Shown: one piece after another, positions 50,230 to 61,471 of the stretch
How the letters are laid out: each line of letters starts with the position of its first letter
How positions within the stretch are numbered: position 1 is the first letter of the stretch
Source: Pararhizobium sp. YC-54
Lineage (GTDB): Bacteria > Pseudomonadota > Alphaproteobacteria > Rhizobiales > Rhizobiaceae
Assembly (NCBI RefSeq): GCF_025847205.1
Contig: NZ_JAOYTH010000003.1
Coordinates: forward strand, 372,001 to 436,000
DNA: 64,000 nt
Direction of reading: 5' to 3'
The notes under the pieces: generated by a model
Databases searched by the model: none
The model's input: the letters and a program-made list of their open reading frames with translations, nothing else
Told to the model about the DNA's origin: nothing
Made by a program: the position numbers and the translations under genes

Positions 50230-50819
50230 TCATCCTTGGGCTCACCGGATCGATCGGCATGGGCAAGTCGACCACTGCCAAGATGTTTGCGAAGATGGGC
50301 GTCCCGGTGAATGATGCCGATGCCGCCGTGCACGCGCTCTATCAAGACGAAGCCGTGGCGCCGATCGAAGCGGCGTTTCCGGGGACGACGAAGACGGGCA
50401 GCGTCGACAGGGCGGAACTCTCCCGGCAACTGGCTAATGATCCGTCTTTGTTCAAGACGCTTGAGGCCATCGTCCATCCGCTGGTGCGCGAAAAGGAGCG
50501 GGTATTTCTTCAACGCAACCGTGATGCAGGCGCACCGCTTGTCGTGCTCGACATCCCGCTCTTGTTCGAGACAAAGGCCGAGGGCCGGGTCGATGCGGTC
50601 GCCGTCGTCACCTGCGATCCGGAGATACAAAAGGAGCGGGTGCTGAAAAGGCCGGGGATGACGGAGGAAAAATTCGCCCTCATCCTCTCCCGCCAGGTTC
50701 CAGATCAGGAAAAACGTGCGAAAGCGGATTACATCATCGATACGAGCCACGCGCTTGATTCGACCCGCAGCCAAGTCGCGGCGATCGTCCAGACGCTCAC
50801 CAGCCAGAAGAGGCCATGA
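50226..50819 (+). CDS. coaE: Dephospho-CoA kinase
   Basis: Final step of coenzyme A synthesis, phosphorylating dephospho-CoA at the 3' hydroxyl. The 197 residues start [20 protein letters not shown] with the P-loop, and have DADAAVH and the lid region with [19 protein letters not shown]. The ATG at 50226 overlaps the aroE stop by 4 bp, which decides the start over a longer frame. dnaQ begins in its last 4 bp. Confidence 0.96.
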   Translation: MIILGLTGSIGMGKSTTAKMFAKMGVPVNDADAAVHALYQDEAVAPIEAAFPGTTKTGSVDRAELSRQLANDPSLFKTLEAIVHPLVREKERVFLQRNRDAGAPLVVLDIPLLFETKAEGRVDAVAVVTCDPEIQKERVLKRPGMTEEKFALILSRQVPDQEKRAKADYIIDTSHALDSTRSQVAAIVQTLTSQKRP

Positions 50820-51523
50820 TGCGCGAAATCATCTTCGATACGGAAACGACAGGTCTCGATAACAAGCTGGACCGGGTCATCGAAATCGGCGGCATCGAAC
50901 TCGACAATCATTTCCCGACCGGGCGGTCGTTCCACGTCTACATCAACCCCGGCGACCGCAAGGTTCATCCGGACGCTCTGGCGATCCATGGTATCTCGGA
51001 CGAATCCCTGAAGGACAAACCGAATTTCGCCGGCATCGTCGATGAATTGCTCGCATTTTTCGGCGACGCCCGATGGGTGGCGCACAACGCGACCTTCGAT
51101 ATGGGCTTCATGAACGCCGAATTTGCCCGGCTCGGCCTGCCGGCGATCACCAATGATCTGGTCACGGATACGCTGGCTCTCGCCCGCCGCAAACATCCGA
51201 TGGGTCCGAACTCGCTCGATGCGCTTTGCCGGCGCTACGGCGTCGACAATTCGCACCGCACGAAGCACGGCGCGCTGCTCGACTCCGAACTTTTGGCGGA
51301 AGTCTATATCGAGCTGATCGGCGGCCGGCAGACGACGTTCGGTCTGCACTCCAGCGACAATCGCGGTCAGGCATCGGAGGTGGATGATGTCATCGTGGTT
51401 AGCGGACAAAGGCCGCATCCGTTGGGCTCCCGCCTGACCCTGGAAGAAGAGGCAGCCCACGCGGCGCTTGTCGCCAAGATGGGTGCGAAAGCCATCTGGG
51501 CCAGATACGAAGCCGCCAAATGA
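50816..51523 (+). CDS. dnaQ: DNA polymerase III epsilon subunit (proofreading exonuclease)
   Basis: 3'-5' exonuclease of the replicative polymerase. The 235 residues have ExoI IFDTETTGLD, ExoII NATFDMGFMNAEF and ExoIII (HRTKHGALLDSELLAEVY), so all DEDDh residues are present. It starts at either of two adjacent ATGs (50816 or 50819) overlapping the coaE stop. It ends the ppsR-to-dnaQ run, and a shared hairpin follows. Confidence 0.96.
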   Translation: MMREIIFDTETTGLDNKLDRVIEIGGIELDNHFPTGRSFHVYINPGDRKVHPDALAIHGISDESLKDKPNFAGIVDELLAFFGDARWVAHNATFDMGFMNAEFARLGLPAITNDLVTDTLALARRKHPMGPNSLDALCRRYGVDNSHRTKHGALLDSELLAEVYIELIGGRQTTFGLHSSDNRGQASEVDDVIVVSGQRPHPLGSRLTLEEEAAHAALVAKMGAKAIWARYEAAK

Positions 51524-51524
51524 A

Positions 51525-51549
51525 AATGCCCGGTCAGGGACCGGGCATT
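51525..51549. terminator. Bidirectional hairpin between dnaQ and secB
   Basis: An 11-bp perfect stem (AATGCCCGGTC / GACCGGGCATT) with a 3-nt loop between the convergent genes. T-run weak. Confidence 0.7.
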
Positions 51550-51578
51550 GAAACAATCACATTCAGGCTAAAACGGGA

Positions 51579-52070
51579 TCAGTTCGCGGTCGTCGAAACC
51601 TGCGAGCGAACCTTTTCCTCAGCCATGCGCTGGGTGAACATCTGGGCGAAATCGATCGGATCGATCATCAGCGGCGGGAAGCCACCGTTGCGGGTCGCGT
51701 CGGAAACGATCTGGCGGGCAAACGGGAAGAGCAGGCGCGGGCACTCGATGAAGAGCAGCGGCAGCATGTGCTCCTGCGGGAAGCCGGTGACGCGGAAGAC
51801 GCCGCCATAGGACAGCTCGACATTGAACAGCACCTTGTCGCCGTCCTTGGCCTCGGCATTCAGCGTCAGGATGACGTCGAATTCCGAATCCGACAGCGGA
51901 TTGGCGTTGACGTTGACATTGATGTTGATTGCCGGAGCCTTTTCGCGCGCCTGAAGCGAACGCGGCGCACCCGGATTTTCAAACGAAAGGTCCTTGATGT
52001 ACTGGGCCAGGATGTTCAGGGACGGGCTTTCGGCAGCGCCGCCGTTTGTCGGGGATGCGGTATCGGTCAT
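51579..52070 (-). CDS. secB: Protein-export chaperone SecB
   Basis: Tetrameric cytoplasmic chaperone that keeps preproteins export-competent and hands them to SecA. The 163 residues contain [19 protein letters not shown] and the conserved [19 protein letters not shown] (as [18 protein letters not shown]). The ATG at 52070 follows AAGGAAA by nine bases; longer starts at 52115 and nearby look less likely. Convergent with dnaQ and upstream of fxsA on the same strand. Confidence 0.96.
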   Translation of the reverse strand: MTDTASPTNGGAAESPSLNILAQYIKDLSFENPGAPRSLQAREKAPAININVNVNANPLSDSEFDVILTLNAEAKDGDKVLFNVELSYGGVFRVTGFPQEHMLPLLFIECPRLLFPFARQIVSDATRNGGFPPLMIDPIDFAQMFTQRMAEEKVRSQVSTTAN

Positions 52071-52148
52071 AAGGGCATTTCCTTCGGACATGAAATTTGG
52101 TGAGGCATCTAGCATTTCGCACCCGGGCTTACAACCCGGTGCCGCCGT

Positions 52149-52676
52149 TCACTTGAGGCGATCGCGCTCGTTCGGATCGGTGCGGCCCCGGCCATCGGTG
52201 CGGGAAAACTCGTCCTCATCAAGGTCGATCACCTGGGGACCGGCGCGGCGATCTGCGTCGCGGTCCGGTTCGGGCCTGCGAGAAAAGCCACGCTCACCGG
52301 TCGCCATGCCGGTCGTGACAATCGTCAGGCGATTCTTGACGAAGGACCAGCCGAAATCCCTGACGGCCGGTATAAAGAGCAGCAATCCGATGATGTCGCT
52401 GATGAACCCTGGAATGATCAACAGGAAGGCGGCAATCACGATCATGACGCCATGCACCAGCTGCCGCCCGGGATCGGTGCCGGCTTGCGAAGCCTGTTGA
52501 ATCTTCCGCAGAACGCCCAACCCCTGGATCCGCAGCAGCACCGCGCCGGCAATCGCACTGGCGAGAACCAGAAGCAGCGTCATGCCGACCCCAACTTCGC
52601 GGCCAACGAAAATGAAGGCAGCAATCTCCGCAAGCGGCATCAGAAGGAAGAGGATCGGTATAATCAGGGATCGCAT
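52149..52676 (-). CDS. fxsA: FxsA family membrane protein
   Basis: Small inner-membrane protein of 175 residues. The N-terminal part has three to four hydrophobic segments and the FxsA pattern PLAEIAAFIFVGREVG, then LLIIPGFISDIIGLLLFIP. The C-terminal 45 residues are hydrophilic and rich in Arg and Asp. E. coli FxsA limits F-exclusion of phage T7; the general function is unclear. It is divergent from the Tim44-like gene. Confidence 0.9.
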   Translation of the reverse strand: MRSLIIPILFLLMPLAEIAAFIFVGREVGVGMTLLLVLASAIAGAVLLRIQGLGVLRKIQQASQAGTDPGRQLVHGVMIVIAAFLLIIPGFISDIIGLLLFIPAVRDFGWSFVKNRLTIVTTGMATGERGFSRRPEPDRDADRRAGPQVIDLDEDEFSRTDGRGRTDPNERDRLK

Positions 52677-52809
52677 TGTGCTGACTCAAAGGTAAGATGC
52701 GCCAGTTCCAGGCGAACCGGCAATTGCAAAGAAGTGATATAGCCATTTGAATGATCGTGCCATGCAGACTATATGGGATGATCGCACGGCATATTAACAG
52801 CGGTTCTGG

Positions 52810-53514
52810 GTGGAAATGGGCTCTTTCGACTTCATCACATTGTTTTTCCTGGTCGCCGCGGTGATCATATTCCTCCAATTGCGCAGTGTCTTGGGCAAGC
52901 GGACCGGCAACGAACGTCCGCCGGTGGATCCCTATTCGCCACGCGAGACGGCTGAAGGTCCCGAAGCGTCCGGCAAGGTGGTGCAATTGCCACGCCGCGA
53001 CGGTGCCGGCGAAGATATTTCCCGCTATGCCGAAATCGACGCCTTCACCAAGGCCGGCACGCCGCTGAACGACGCGCTGCGCCGGATGGCCGACGCCGAT
53101 CCGGCCTTTGACCCGAAGGAATTCGTCAATGGCGCCAAGATGGCCTATGAGATGATCGTCATGGCTTTCGCCGACGGCGACCGCAAGACGCTCAAGGGTC
53201 TTCTGTCGCGCGAAGTTTATGAAGGCTTCGACGCCGCCATTTCCGAACGCGAAAGCAAGGGCGAAGTCGTCAAGTCGACCTTCGTCGGCATCGAGAAGGC
53301 CGACATGGTGCATGCCGAGATCAAGGACAGCGAAGCCAGCATCACGCTGCGCATCGTCAGCCAGCTGATTTCGGCGACCTACGACAAGGCCGGCGCGATC
53401 GTCGATGGCGATGCCGAAGCGGTCTCCGAGGTCAATGACCTCTGGACGTTCTCGCGCGATACCCGTTCCCGCGATCCGAACTGGAAGCTGATTGCGACGG
53501 AATCGGAAAACTGA
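52810..53514 (+). CDS. Tim44-like domain protein (TimA type)
   Basis: A 234-residue membrane-anchored protein with one N-terminal hydrophobic segment (FITLFFLVAAVIIFLQL) and a C-terminal Tim44-like NTF2 fold, seen in FVNGAKMAYEMIVMAFADGD and the final WTFSRDTRSRDPNWKLIATE. Tim44 drives mitochondrial import; the bacterial role is not settled. Start is GTG at 52810, with an in-frame ATG at 52816 as an alternative. It heads the tight run with mltA, smr and the XRE gene. Confidence 0.87.
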   Translation: MEMGSFDFITLFFLVAAVIIFLQLRSVLGKRTGNERPPVDPYSPRETAEGPEASGKVVQLPRRDGAGEDISRYAEIDAFTKAGTPLNDALRRMADADPAFDPKEFVNGAKMAYEMIVMAFADGDRKTLKGLLSREVYEGFDAAISERESKGEVVKSTFVGIEKADMVHAEIKDSEASITLRIVSQLISATYDKAGAIVDGDAEAVSEVNDLWTFSRDTRSRDPNWKLIATESEN

Positions 53515-53529
53515 TCGGGACTGGCGGCG

Positions 53530-54639
53530 ATGGATTTCGATTTGCAACGGGTCGACTTTTCCGACCTTCCCGGTTGGCAGGCCGACGATCCATCACCGCT
53601 TTTGCCGGCGCTTGAGCGCTGTCGCCGCCAGGTCACTGACGTCAAGCCGCACAAGACGGCGTCACTGGGCATTTCCACCGCCGACCTGATGCCCGCCTAC
53701 GAGGCAGCCTCAGAAGCCCCGGCGCACGATGCTGGCAATGCGCGCGCTTTCTTCCAAGACCATTTCGTTCCGTTCAAGATCGTCCGCAGCGATGGCAAAC
53801 CGGGTTTTGTCACCGCTTTTTTCGAGCCGGAGGTTCTTGTCAGCGCGATAAAGGATGAGACCTTCAGGTTTCCCTTCTATCGCCGCCCTGACGATCTGAT
53901 CGATATCGATGGCAGCAATCGTCCCGAGGGTATGGACCCCTATTTTGCCTTTGGTCAGCAAAAGGACGGCGCGATCAGCGAATATCCGGACCGCAAGGCC
54001 ATCGAGCAGGGCTATCTTGCCGGCCGTGGGCTGGAGATCGCCTATTCCAAATCGAAGACCGATGTGTTCTTCGCCCATGTTCAAGGCGCTGCCCGGCTGG
54101 TCTTTCCCGATGGTTCGATGAAGCGGGTGACCTATGCGGCCAAGACCGGTCACTATTTTTCCGCCACCGGCAAGCTTCTGATCGAACGCGGCAAGATCGA
54201 TGCAGCGACAGTGTCGATGCAGACGATCAAGCAATGGCTTGACGATCATCCGGACGAAGCCGACGAAGTGCTGTGGCACAATCGGTCGTTCATTTTTTTC
54301 CGCGAGGCCAATGTCGGTGATATCGGGCTTGGACCGGTCGCGGCCGCAAAGGTGGCGCTGGAACCCGGCCGATCGCTTGCGGTCGACCGGCTCATCCATA
54401 CGTTCGGCGTTCCCTTTTTCATCTCGAGTGACAGCCTGACCTCCATTGAGGGCGGCCGTCCCTTCCACCGGCTGATGCTGGCGCTCGATACCGGCTCGGC
54501 CATTGTTGGCCCGGCGCGTGGCGATATCTTTACCGGCTCCGGCGACGAGGCCGGACGCCTGGCTGGTGCTGTGCGCAACGAGGCCGACTTTTTCATTTTC
54601 ATTCCGAAGGCCGCGGCGGCAAGATACGGCCATGGTTAA
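53530..54639 (+). CDS. mltA: Lytic murein transglycosylase A
   Basis: Peptidoglycan-cleaving enzyme of the MltA family (3D/double-psi barrel domain). The 369 residues include FVTAFFEPEVL, the DVFFAHVQGAARLVFPDG stretch and the end AIVGPARGDIFTGSGDEAG with the catalytic Asp region. Notably the N-terminus (MDFDLQRVDFSDL) has no signal peptide, and the frame is blocked upstream by the tim44-like stop (53512-53514), so the start cannot be extended. It overlaps smr by 8 bp. Confidence 0.92.
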   Translation: MDFDLQRVDFSDLPGWQADDPSPLLPALERCRRQVTDVKPHKTASLGISTADLMPAYEAASEAPAHDAGNARAFFQDHFVPFKIVRSDGKPGFVTAFFEPEVLVSAIKDETFRFPFYRRPDDLIDIDGSNRPEGMDPYFAFGQQKDGAISEYPDRKAIEQGYLAGRGLEIAYSKSKTDVFFAHVQGAARLVFPDGSMKRVTYAAKTGHYFSATGKLLIERGKIDAATVSMQTIKQWLDDHPDEADEVLWHNRSFIFFREANVGDIGLGPVAAAKVALEPGRSLAVDRLIHTFGVPFFISSDSLTSIEGGRPFHRLMLALDTGSAIVGPARGDIFTGSGDEAGRLAGAVRNEADFFIFIPKAAAARYGHG

Positions 54640-55201
54640 GGCAAAGAAGCTCACCAGCGAAGACCGGATATTGTGGGGCAAGGTCGCGCGCACCACCCGC
54701 CCGCTGCCGGGACGCATGGACGAGCTTGCGGAATTTGAAGAGCCCAAACCCGAGCCCGAGCCGGAAAAACGGCCGGTACCGGTAATCAAAGAAGGCAAGT
54801 CGCTCACTGAGGCCTTCGGCAGCGCTCCGCCGGAAGCCGCAAAACGGCCTGCCCGTATCCATCATCCGCTGGAAAAACCGGTGAAGCGCAAGCTCGCGAA
54901 AGGCCATCTGGCGATCGAGGCGCGGATCGACCTGCATGGCATGATCCAGAGCGAGGCGCATGGCCTGCTGTTGCATTTCCTGATGCGGGCTTATGACCGG
55001 GGTTTGCGGCATGTGTTGGTCATCACTGGCAAGGGAACGTCGCTTGGCAGCGACGGTGCCCTCAAGCGGGCGGTTCCGATGTGGTTTTCGCTGCCGGAAT
55101 TCCGCATGCTGATTTCGTCCTACGAGCCTGCCGCCCGCAATCACGGGGGCGACGGCGCGCTTTACGTCCGACTATCACGGCCAAGGGGCACGGCGCCATG
55201 A
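54632..55201 (+). CDS. Smr (MutS2-type) domain protein
   Basis: A 189-residue protein with a disordered Pro/Glu/Lys-rich N-terminal half and a C-terminal Smr domain, marked by IDLHGMIQSEAHGLLLHFL and VLVITGKGTSLGSDGAL. Smr domains often nick branched or structured nucleic acids. The target is unknown. The ATG at 54632 lies inside the end of mltA, and its stop overlaps the XRE start (ATGA), so all three are coupled. Confidence 0.9.
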   Translation: MVKAKKLTSEDRILWGKVARTTRPLPGRMDELAEFEEPKPEPEPEKRPVPVIKEGKSLTEAFGSAPPEAAKRPARIHHPLEKPVKRKLAKGHLAIEARIDLHGMIQSEAHGLLLHFLMRAYDRGLRHVLVITGKGTSLGSDGALKRAVPMWFSLPEFRMLISSYEPAARNHGGDGALYVRLSRPRGTAP

Positions 55202-55572
55202 CGCCGTTCGGAGAGGCGATGCGCCAGCTGCGGCAAAAAAAGGGCGTCTCGCAGAAACAGATGGCGGCGGCCATCGGCGTATCGCCTGCCTATCTCTCGG
55301 CCCTGGAGCACGGAAAACGCGGCGCTCCGAGTTTTGAATTCCTGCAAAGGGTCGCCGGATATTTCAATGTCATCTGGGACGATGCCGACGAACTGTTCGG
55401 CTTGGCAGCCCTTTCGGATCCCAAAGTAGTGCTGGATACATCCGGTCTGCCGTCGACGCACACGGCCTTTGCCAATCGCCTTGCAGGCCGTATTCGCACC
55501 TTATCCGGCGAAACCATCCGTATCCTGGAAGATGTTTTGGAAAAAGCCCGCTTTCCTGATAAGGAACTCTGA
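55198..55572 (+). CDS. XRE-family helix-turn-helix regulator
   Basis: A 124-residue DNA-binding protein: the N-terminal HTH MRQLRQKKGVSQKQMAAAIG and SPAYLSALEHGKRG (residues 8-43) is of Cro/C1 type. The C-terminal half has no recognised domain. It ends the tim44-like-mltA-smr-xre run. No target site is obvious; it may control this operon. Conserved in rhizobia as far as I recall. Confidence 0.9.
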   Translation: MTPFGEAMRQLRQKKGVSQKQMAAAIGVSPAYLSALEHGKRGAPSFEFLQRVAGYFNVIWDDADELFGLAALSDPKVVLDTSGLPSTHTAFANRLAGRIRTLSGETIRILEDVLEKARFPDKEL

Positions 55573-55699
55573 TGATCCCCTGATTTCTGCCGCTTTCAGG
55601 CTGCATGGGATTTGGAACTATCGACAAAATCCCTATATTCGGGGAGCGCCATCGAGGGTGATTCGCACGGAATCCGATCCCGAAGACATGGCATCGTAA

Positions 55700-58156
<2,457 letters not shown>

Positions 58157-58189
58157 AGCAGGCGGCACGGCCGCTTCTTCATTCCATTG

Positions 58190-58230
58190 AAAACCGCGCC
58201 TCCCATCTGGAAGGCGCGGTTTTCTTTTTA
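58190..58230. terminator. Bidirectional terminator of gyrB and the nitroreductase gene
   Basis: A 12-bp perfect stem AAAACCGCGCCT / AGGCGCGGTTTT, followed by CTTTTTA on the plus strand and by T-rich sequence on the minus. Confidence 0.85.
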
Positions 58231-58235
58231 TCTGC

Positions 58236-58838
58236 TCAATCTGCCTTGAAAGTGCCGTTGAAGGCAATTTCGGAGAGCGGGCGGCGCGGGCTTGGCGTTT
58301 CGCGCTCCTGCAGGAAGTCCGGCAGTTGGGTTTTGTCGCCCAGACGGCCGATGGCTGCTGCAGCCTCGACGCGATAACCGTCGGGAATGCCGAGTATTTC
58401 AACGGCCTTGTCGAAATGAAGACCGGTCATGCCGTGGGCCTGGAAGCCAAGCAGCTGTGCCTGATGGGCAAGCGAGCCCCAGGCGGCGCCAGTATCGAAG
58501 CTATGACTATAGGACGGCTTTTCCTCGGTGGTGCCCGGTGCTGCAAAATGGGTCTTCGAAATCATGATGACGAGCGCAGAGGCGGATTTTGCCCAGCTCT
58601 GGTTGAATTCGTTGAGGATTGGGAAGATCCTGTCCCATTGCTCGGTGCCACGCAGCGCATAGACGAAGCGCCATGGCTGCGAATTGTAAGCCGAAGGCGC
58701 CCAGCGGCCGGCTTCGAGGATCGTCAGCAGTTCGGTTTCGGAAATGGTCTCACCGGTGAAGGCGCGCGGAGACCAGCGGTTGAGAAAGCCAGGCTCGATG
58801 GGATAGTCTGCCTGGCGGTAGTTGCTGGAAGTTGCCAT
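58236..58838 (-). CDS. Nitroreductase family protein
   Basis: FMN-dependent oxidoreductase of 200 residues. FNRWSPRAFTGETIS (FMN-binding Arg/Ser) and RWAPSAYNSQPWRFVYA near 45-60 are typical, as is the C-terminal GRLGDKTQLPDFLQERE. Physiological substrate unknown; relatives reduce nitroaromatics, quinones or malonic semialdehyde. The ATG at 58838 follows AGGA and is favoured over the ATG at 58919. It is divergent from gabD across 256 bp. Confidence 0.9.
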   Translation of the reverse strand: MATSSNYRQADYPIEPGFLNRWSPRAFTGETISETELLTILEAGRWAPSAYNSQPWRFVYALRGTEQWDRIFPILNEFNQSWAKSASALVIMISKTHFAAPGTTEEKPSYSHSFDTGAAWGSLAHQAQLLGFQAHGMTGLHFDKAVEILGIPDGYRVEAAAAIGRLGDKTQLPDFLQERETPSPRRPLSEIAFNGTFKAD

Positions 58839-59094
58839 TTGTAAATTCCTGTCTCGGGAGGTCCGGAGTTTGGGAGGTCGTTGAAACGGACACAGTCCGT
58901 ATATGGCGATCGCGTGCACGTCGGATAGGCGGCGAATTGGAGACGGAATGTTTCCAAAATGAGGACAACGATCCGGCAGTCGCGATCATTGGGGCTGATA
59001 CCGATGATAAAAGCGCGCTTGGGGTTATTGTCGAACGCCAGAAAAAAGTTGTATAAGTTCTGTAGATTTTTTCGAAGCAAAGGATTTGCTGCTG

Positions 59095-60555
59095 ATGACC
59101 GTGACCTTGAAAGACCCTTCGCTGTTCCGCCAGGCCGCGCTCGTCGGCGGAAACTGGATCGAGGCCGATCCGAAGAACGCCATCGACGTGAACAATCCGG
59201 CGACTGGCGAGATCATCGGCCGCGTGCCGAAGCTCGGCGCGTCTGAGACCAAGGCGGCCATCGAGGCGGCACGGATCGCGCAGAAGGGCTGGGCGGCAAA
59301 GACCGCCAAGGAGCGCTGCGCCGTGCTGCGCAAATGGTACGACCTGATGATCGAGAACAAGGACGATCTCGGCCGCATCCTGACGCTCGAGCAGGGCAAG
59401 CCGCTGGCAGAAGCGACGGGCGAAATCGTCTATGGCGCCAGCTTCATCGAATGGTTTGCCGAGGAAGGCCGCCGCATCTATGGCGACATGATTCCCGGTC
59501 ACCAGCCGGACAAGCGCATCATGGTGATGAAACAGCCGATCGGCGTCGTCGCGGCGATCACGCCGTGGAACTTCCCGAACGCGATGATCACCCGCAAGGC
59601 CGGCCCGGCCTTTGCTGCCGGTTGCGCCATGGTATTGAAGCCGGCTTCGCAGACGCCGTTCTCGGCCATCGCGATCGCCGTTCTGGCTGAGCGCGCCGGC
59701 CTGCCGAAGGGGCTGTTCAGCGTCATCACCGGGTCGGCCGTGGCCATCGGCGGCGAAATGACCTCCAACCCGACCGTGCGCAAGCTGACCTTTACCGGTT
59801 CGACGGAAATCGGCACCGAACTCTACAAGCAGAGCGCGCCGACCATCAAGAAACTCGGTCTGGAACTCGGTGGCAACGCGCCCTTCATCGTTTTCGATGA
59901 CGCCGACCTCGACGCCGCCGTCGAAGGCGCACTGATCGCCAAATACCGCAACAACGGCCAGACCTGCGTCTGCGCCAACCGCATCTATGTTCAGGACGGC
60001 GTCTACGACGCCTTCGCCGAAAAGCTGGCAACGGCCGTCGGCAAACTGAAGACCGGCAACGGTTTCGACGAAGGTGTGATCCTTGGCCCGCTGATCGACA
60101 AGGCAGCGCTGAACAAGGTCGAGGAACACATTGCCGACGCCGTGAAGAAGGGTGCGCGCATCCTGCAGGGCGGCAAGCCGCATCCGCTCGGCGGCACTTT
60201 CTTCGAAGCGACGATCCTGGCCGATGTCACCAAGGACATGGCGGTCGCCCGCGAAGAAACCTTCGGCCCGCTGGCCCCACTGTTCCGCTTCAAAAACGAA
60301 TCGGATGTCGTCGAACAGGCCAATGATACCGAGTTCGGTCTCGCATCCTATTTTTACGCCAAGGATCTGTCGCGCGTCTTCCGGGTTGCCGAAGCGTTGG
60401 AATATGGCATGGTCGGCGTCAATACCGGCCTGATTTCAACAGCCGAAGCGCCGTTTGGCGGCGTCAAGCTGTCCGGGCTTGGGCGCGAGGGCTCGAAATA
60501 CGGCATCGAGGAATTCACCGAGATCAAGTATGTCTGCCTCGGCGGCATTGCCTGA
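59095..60555 (+). CDS. gabD: NAD(P)-dependent succinate-semialdehyde dehydrogenase
   Basis: Oxidises succinate semialdehyde to succinate, ending the GABA route. The 486 residues have the catalytic glutamate in LELGGNAPFIVFDDADLD and cysteine in NNGQTCVCANRIY, with NAD motif FTGSTEIGTEL. Closest to GabD, though related semialdehyde dehydrogenases (e.g. 2-oxoglutarate semialdehyde) cannot be excluded, especially near hexuronate genes. The ATG at 59095 follows AAAGGA; TTG at 59086 is weaker. Confidence 0.88.
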   Translation: MTVTLKDPSLFRQAALVGGNWIEADPKNAIDVNNPATGEIIGRVPKLGASETKAAIEAARIAQKGWAAKTAKERCAVLRKWYDLMIENKDDLGRILTLEQGKPLAEATGEIVYGASFIEWFAEEGRRIYGDMIPGHQPDKRIMVMKQPIGVVAAITPWNFPNAMITRKAGPAFAAGCAMVLKPASQTPFSAIAIAVLAERAGLPKGLFSVITGSAVAIGGEMTSNPTVRKLTFTGSTEIGTELYKQSAPTIKKLGLELGGNAPFIVFDDADLDAAVEGALIAKYRNNGQTCVCANRIYVQDGVYDAFAEKLATAVGKLKTGNGFDEGVILGPLIDKAALNKVEEHIADAVKKGARILQGGKPHPLGGTFFEATILADVTKDMAVAREETFGPLAPLFRFKNESDVVEQANDTEFGLASYFYAKDLSRVFRVAEALEYGMVGVNTGLISTAEAPFGGVKLSGLGREGSKYGIEEFTEIKYVCLGGIA

Positions 60556-60597
60556 CCTGCAAGTCGGGGCTGGTCTGCCGGCCGGGTTTTGAACGGG

Positions 60598-60627
60598 ACC
60601 GGCCGGATAAGCTCTGGCCGGTTTTTT
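60598..60627 (+). terminator. Terminator of gabD
   Basis: ACCGGCC / GGCCGGT with an 11-nt loop, followed by six T residues. Confidence 0.75.
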
Positions 60628-60667
60628 CGTTTGCCGGTACAACCAGTAAGGACAGCAGGAGACAGCC

Positions 60668-61471
60668 ATGCCCGCCTTGAAAAATACCTTCAAAGCCGCG
60701 ATCCGCGAGGATCGTTTTCAGCTGGGCCTCTGGGTCGCATTGGCAAGCCCCTATGCGGCGGAAATCGTCTCGGGCAGCGGTTATGACTGGCTGCTGATCG
60801 ATGGTGAGCATGGGCCGAACGATATCCCGCTTCTGTCGGCACAGGTCCAGGCCGTGGCCCGCTCCGGCAGCCATCCGATGGTCCGGCTGCCGGTCGGCGA
60901 AACCTGGCTGATCAAGCAAATCCTCGATACCGGCGCCCAGACGCTGTTGATCCCGATGGTGGAAAGCGTCGAGCAGGCACAGGCTCTGGTGCGCGCCGTG
61001 CGTTATCCGCCGCATGGCGTGCGCGGCGTCGGTGCCGCGCTCGGACGCGCGTCCCAATTTAGCCGGATCACCGACTATCTCGAAACAGCCAACGACGAAA
61101 TCTGCCTGATCGTGCAGATCGAGAGCCGTGCCGGTTTGGCGGCCCTGGATGATATTGCAGCGCTTGAGGGGATCGACGGGCTGTTCATTGGTCCGTCCGA
61201 TCTGGCGGCCGATATGGGATATCTTGGCCAGCCGGGGCATCCCGAGGTCACGGCGGCGATCAAGGATGCGTTCGATCGCATCGGCAAGGCTGGAAAGGCG
61301 CGCGGCATCATGACGCTGAGCCTCGATCAGGCCCATATGTACCGTAAGATGGGCGCGACGTTCATGGCAATCGGCACGGATGTGACGCTTCTTGTCAGCG
61401 CCACGACCCGGTTGCGGGAGGATTTCCTGTCCGGTGGGAAAAACGACGCCAAGCCGGTTGCCGGCTACTGA
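60668..61471 (+). CDS. HpcH/HpaI-family aldolase
   Basis: Class II pyruvate aldolase of 267 residues, resembling 4-hydroxy-2-oxoheptanedioate or 2-keto-3-deoxysugar acid aldolases. Motifs are GSGYDWLLIDGEHGPND near 35, VRLPVGETWLIKQILDTGAQ and IGPSDLAADMG, with metal ligands in IVQIESRAGL. The natural substrate is not determined; next to hexuronate-type genes a keto-deoxy sugar acid is plausible. It converges tail to tail with the oxidoreductase gene, stop codons touching. Confidence 0.88.
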   Translation: MPALKNTFKAAIREDRFQLGLWVALASPYAAEIVSGSGYDWLLIDGEHGPNDIPLLSAQVQAVARSGSHPMVRLPVGETWLIKQILDTGAQTLLIPMVESVEQAQALVRAVRYPPHGVRGVGAALGRASQFSRITDYLETANDEICLIVQIESRAGLAALDDIAALEGIDGLFIGPSDLAADMGYLGQPGHPEVTAAIKDAFDRIGKAGKARGIMTLSLDQAHMYRKMGATFMAIGTDVTLLVSATTRLREDFLSGGKNDAKPVAGY

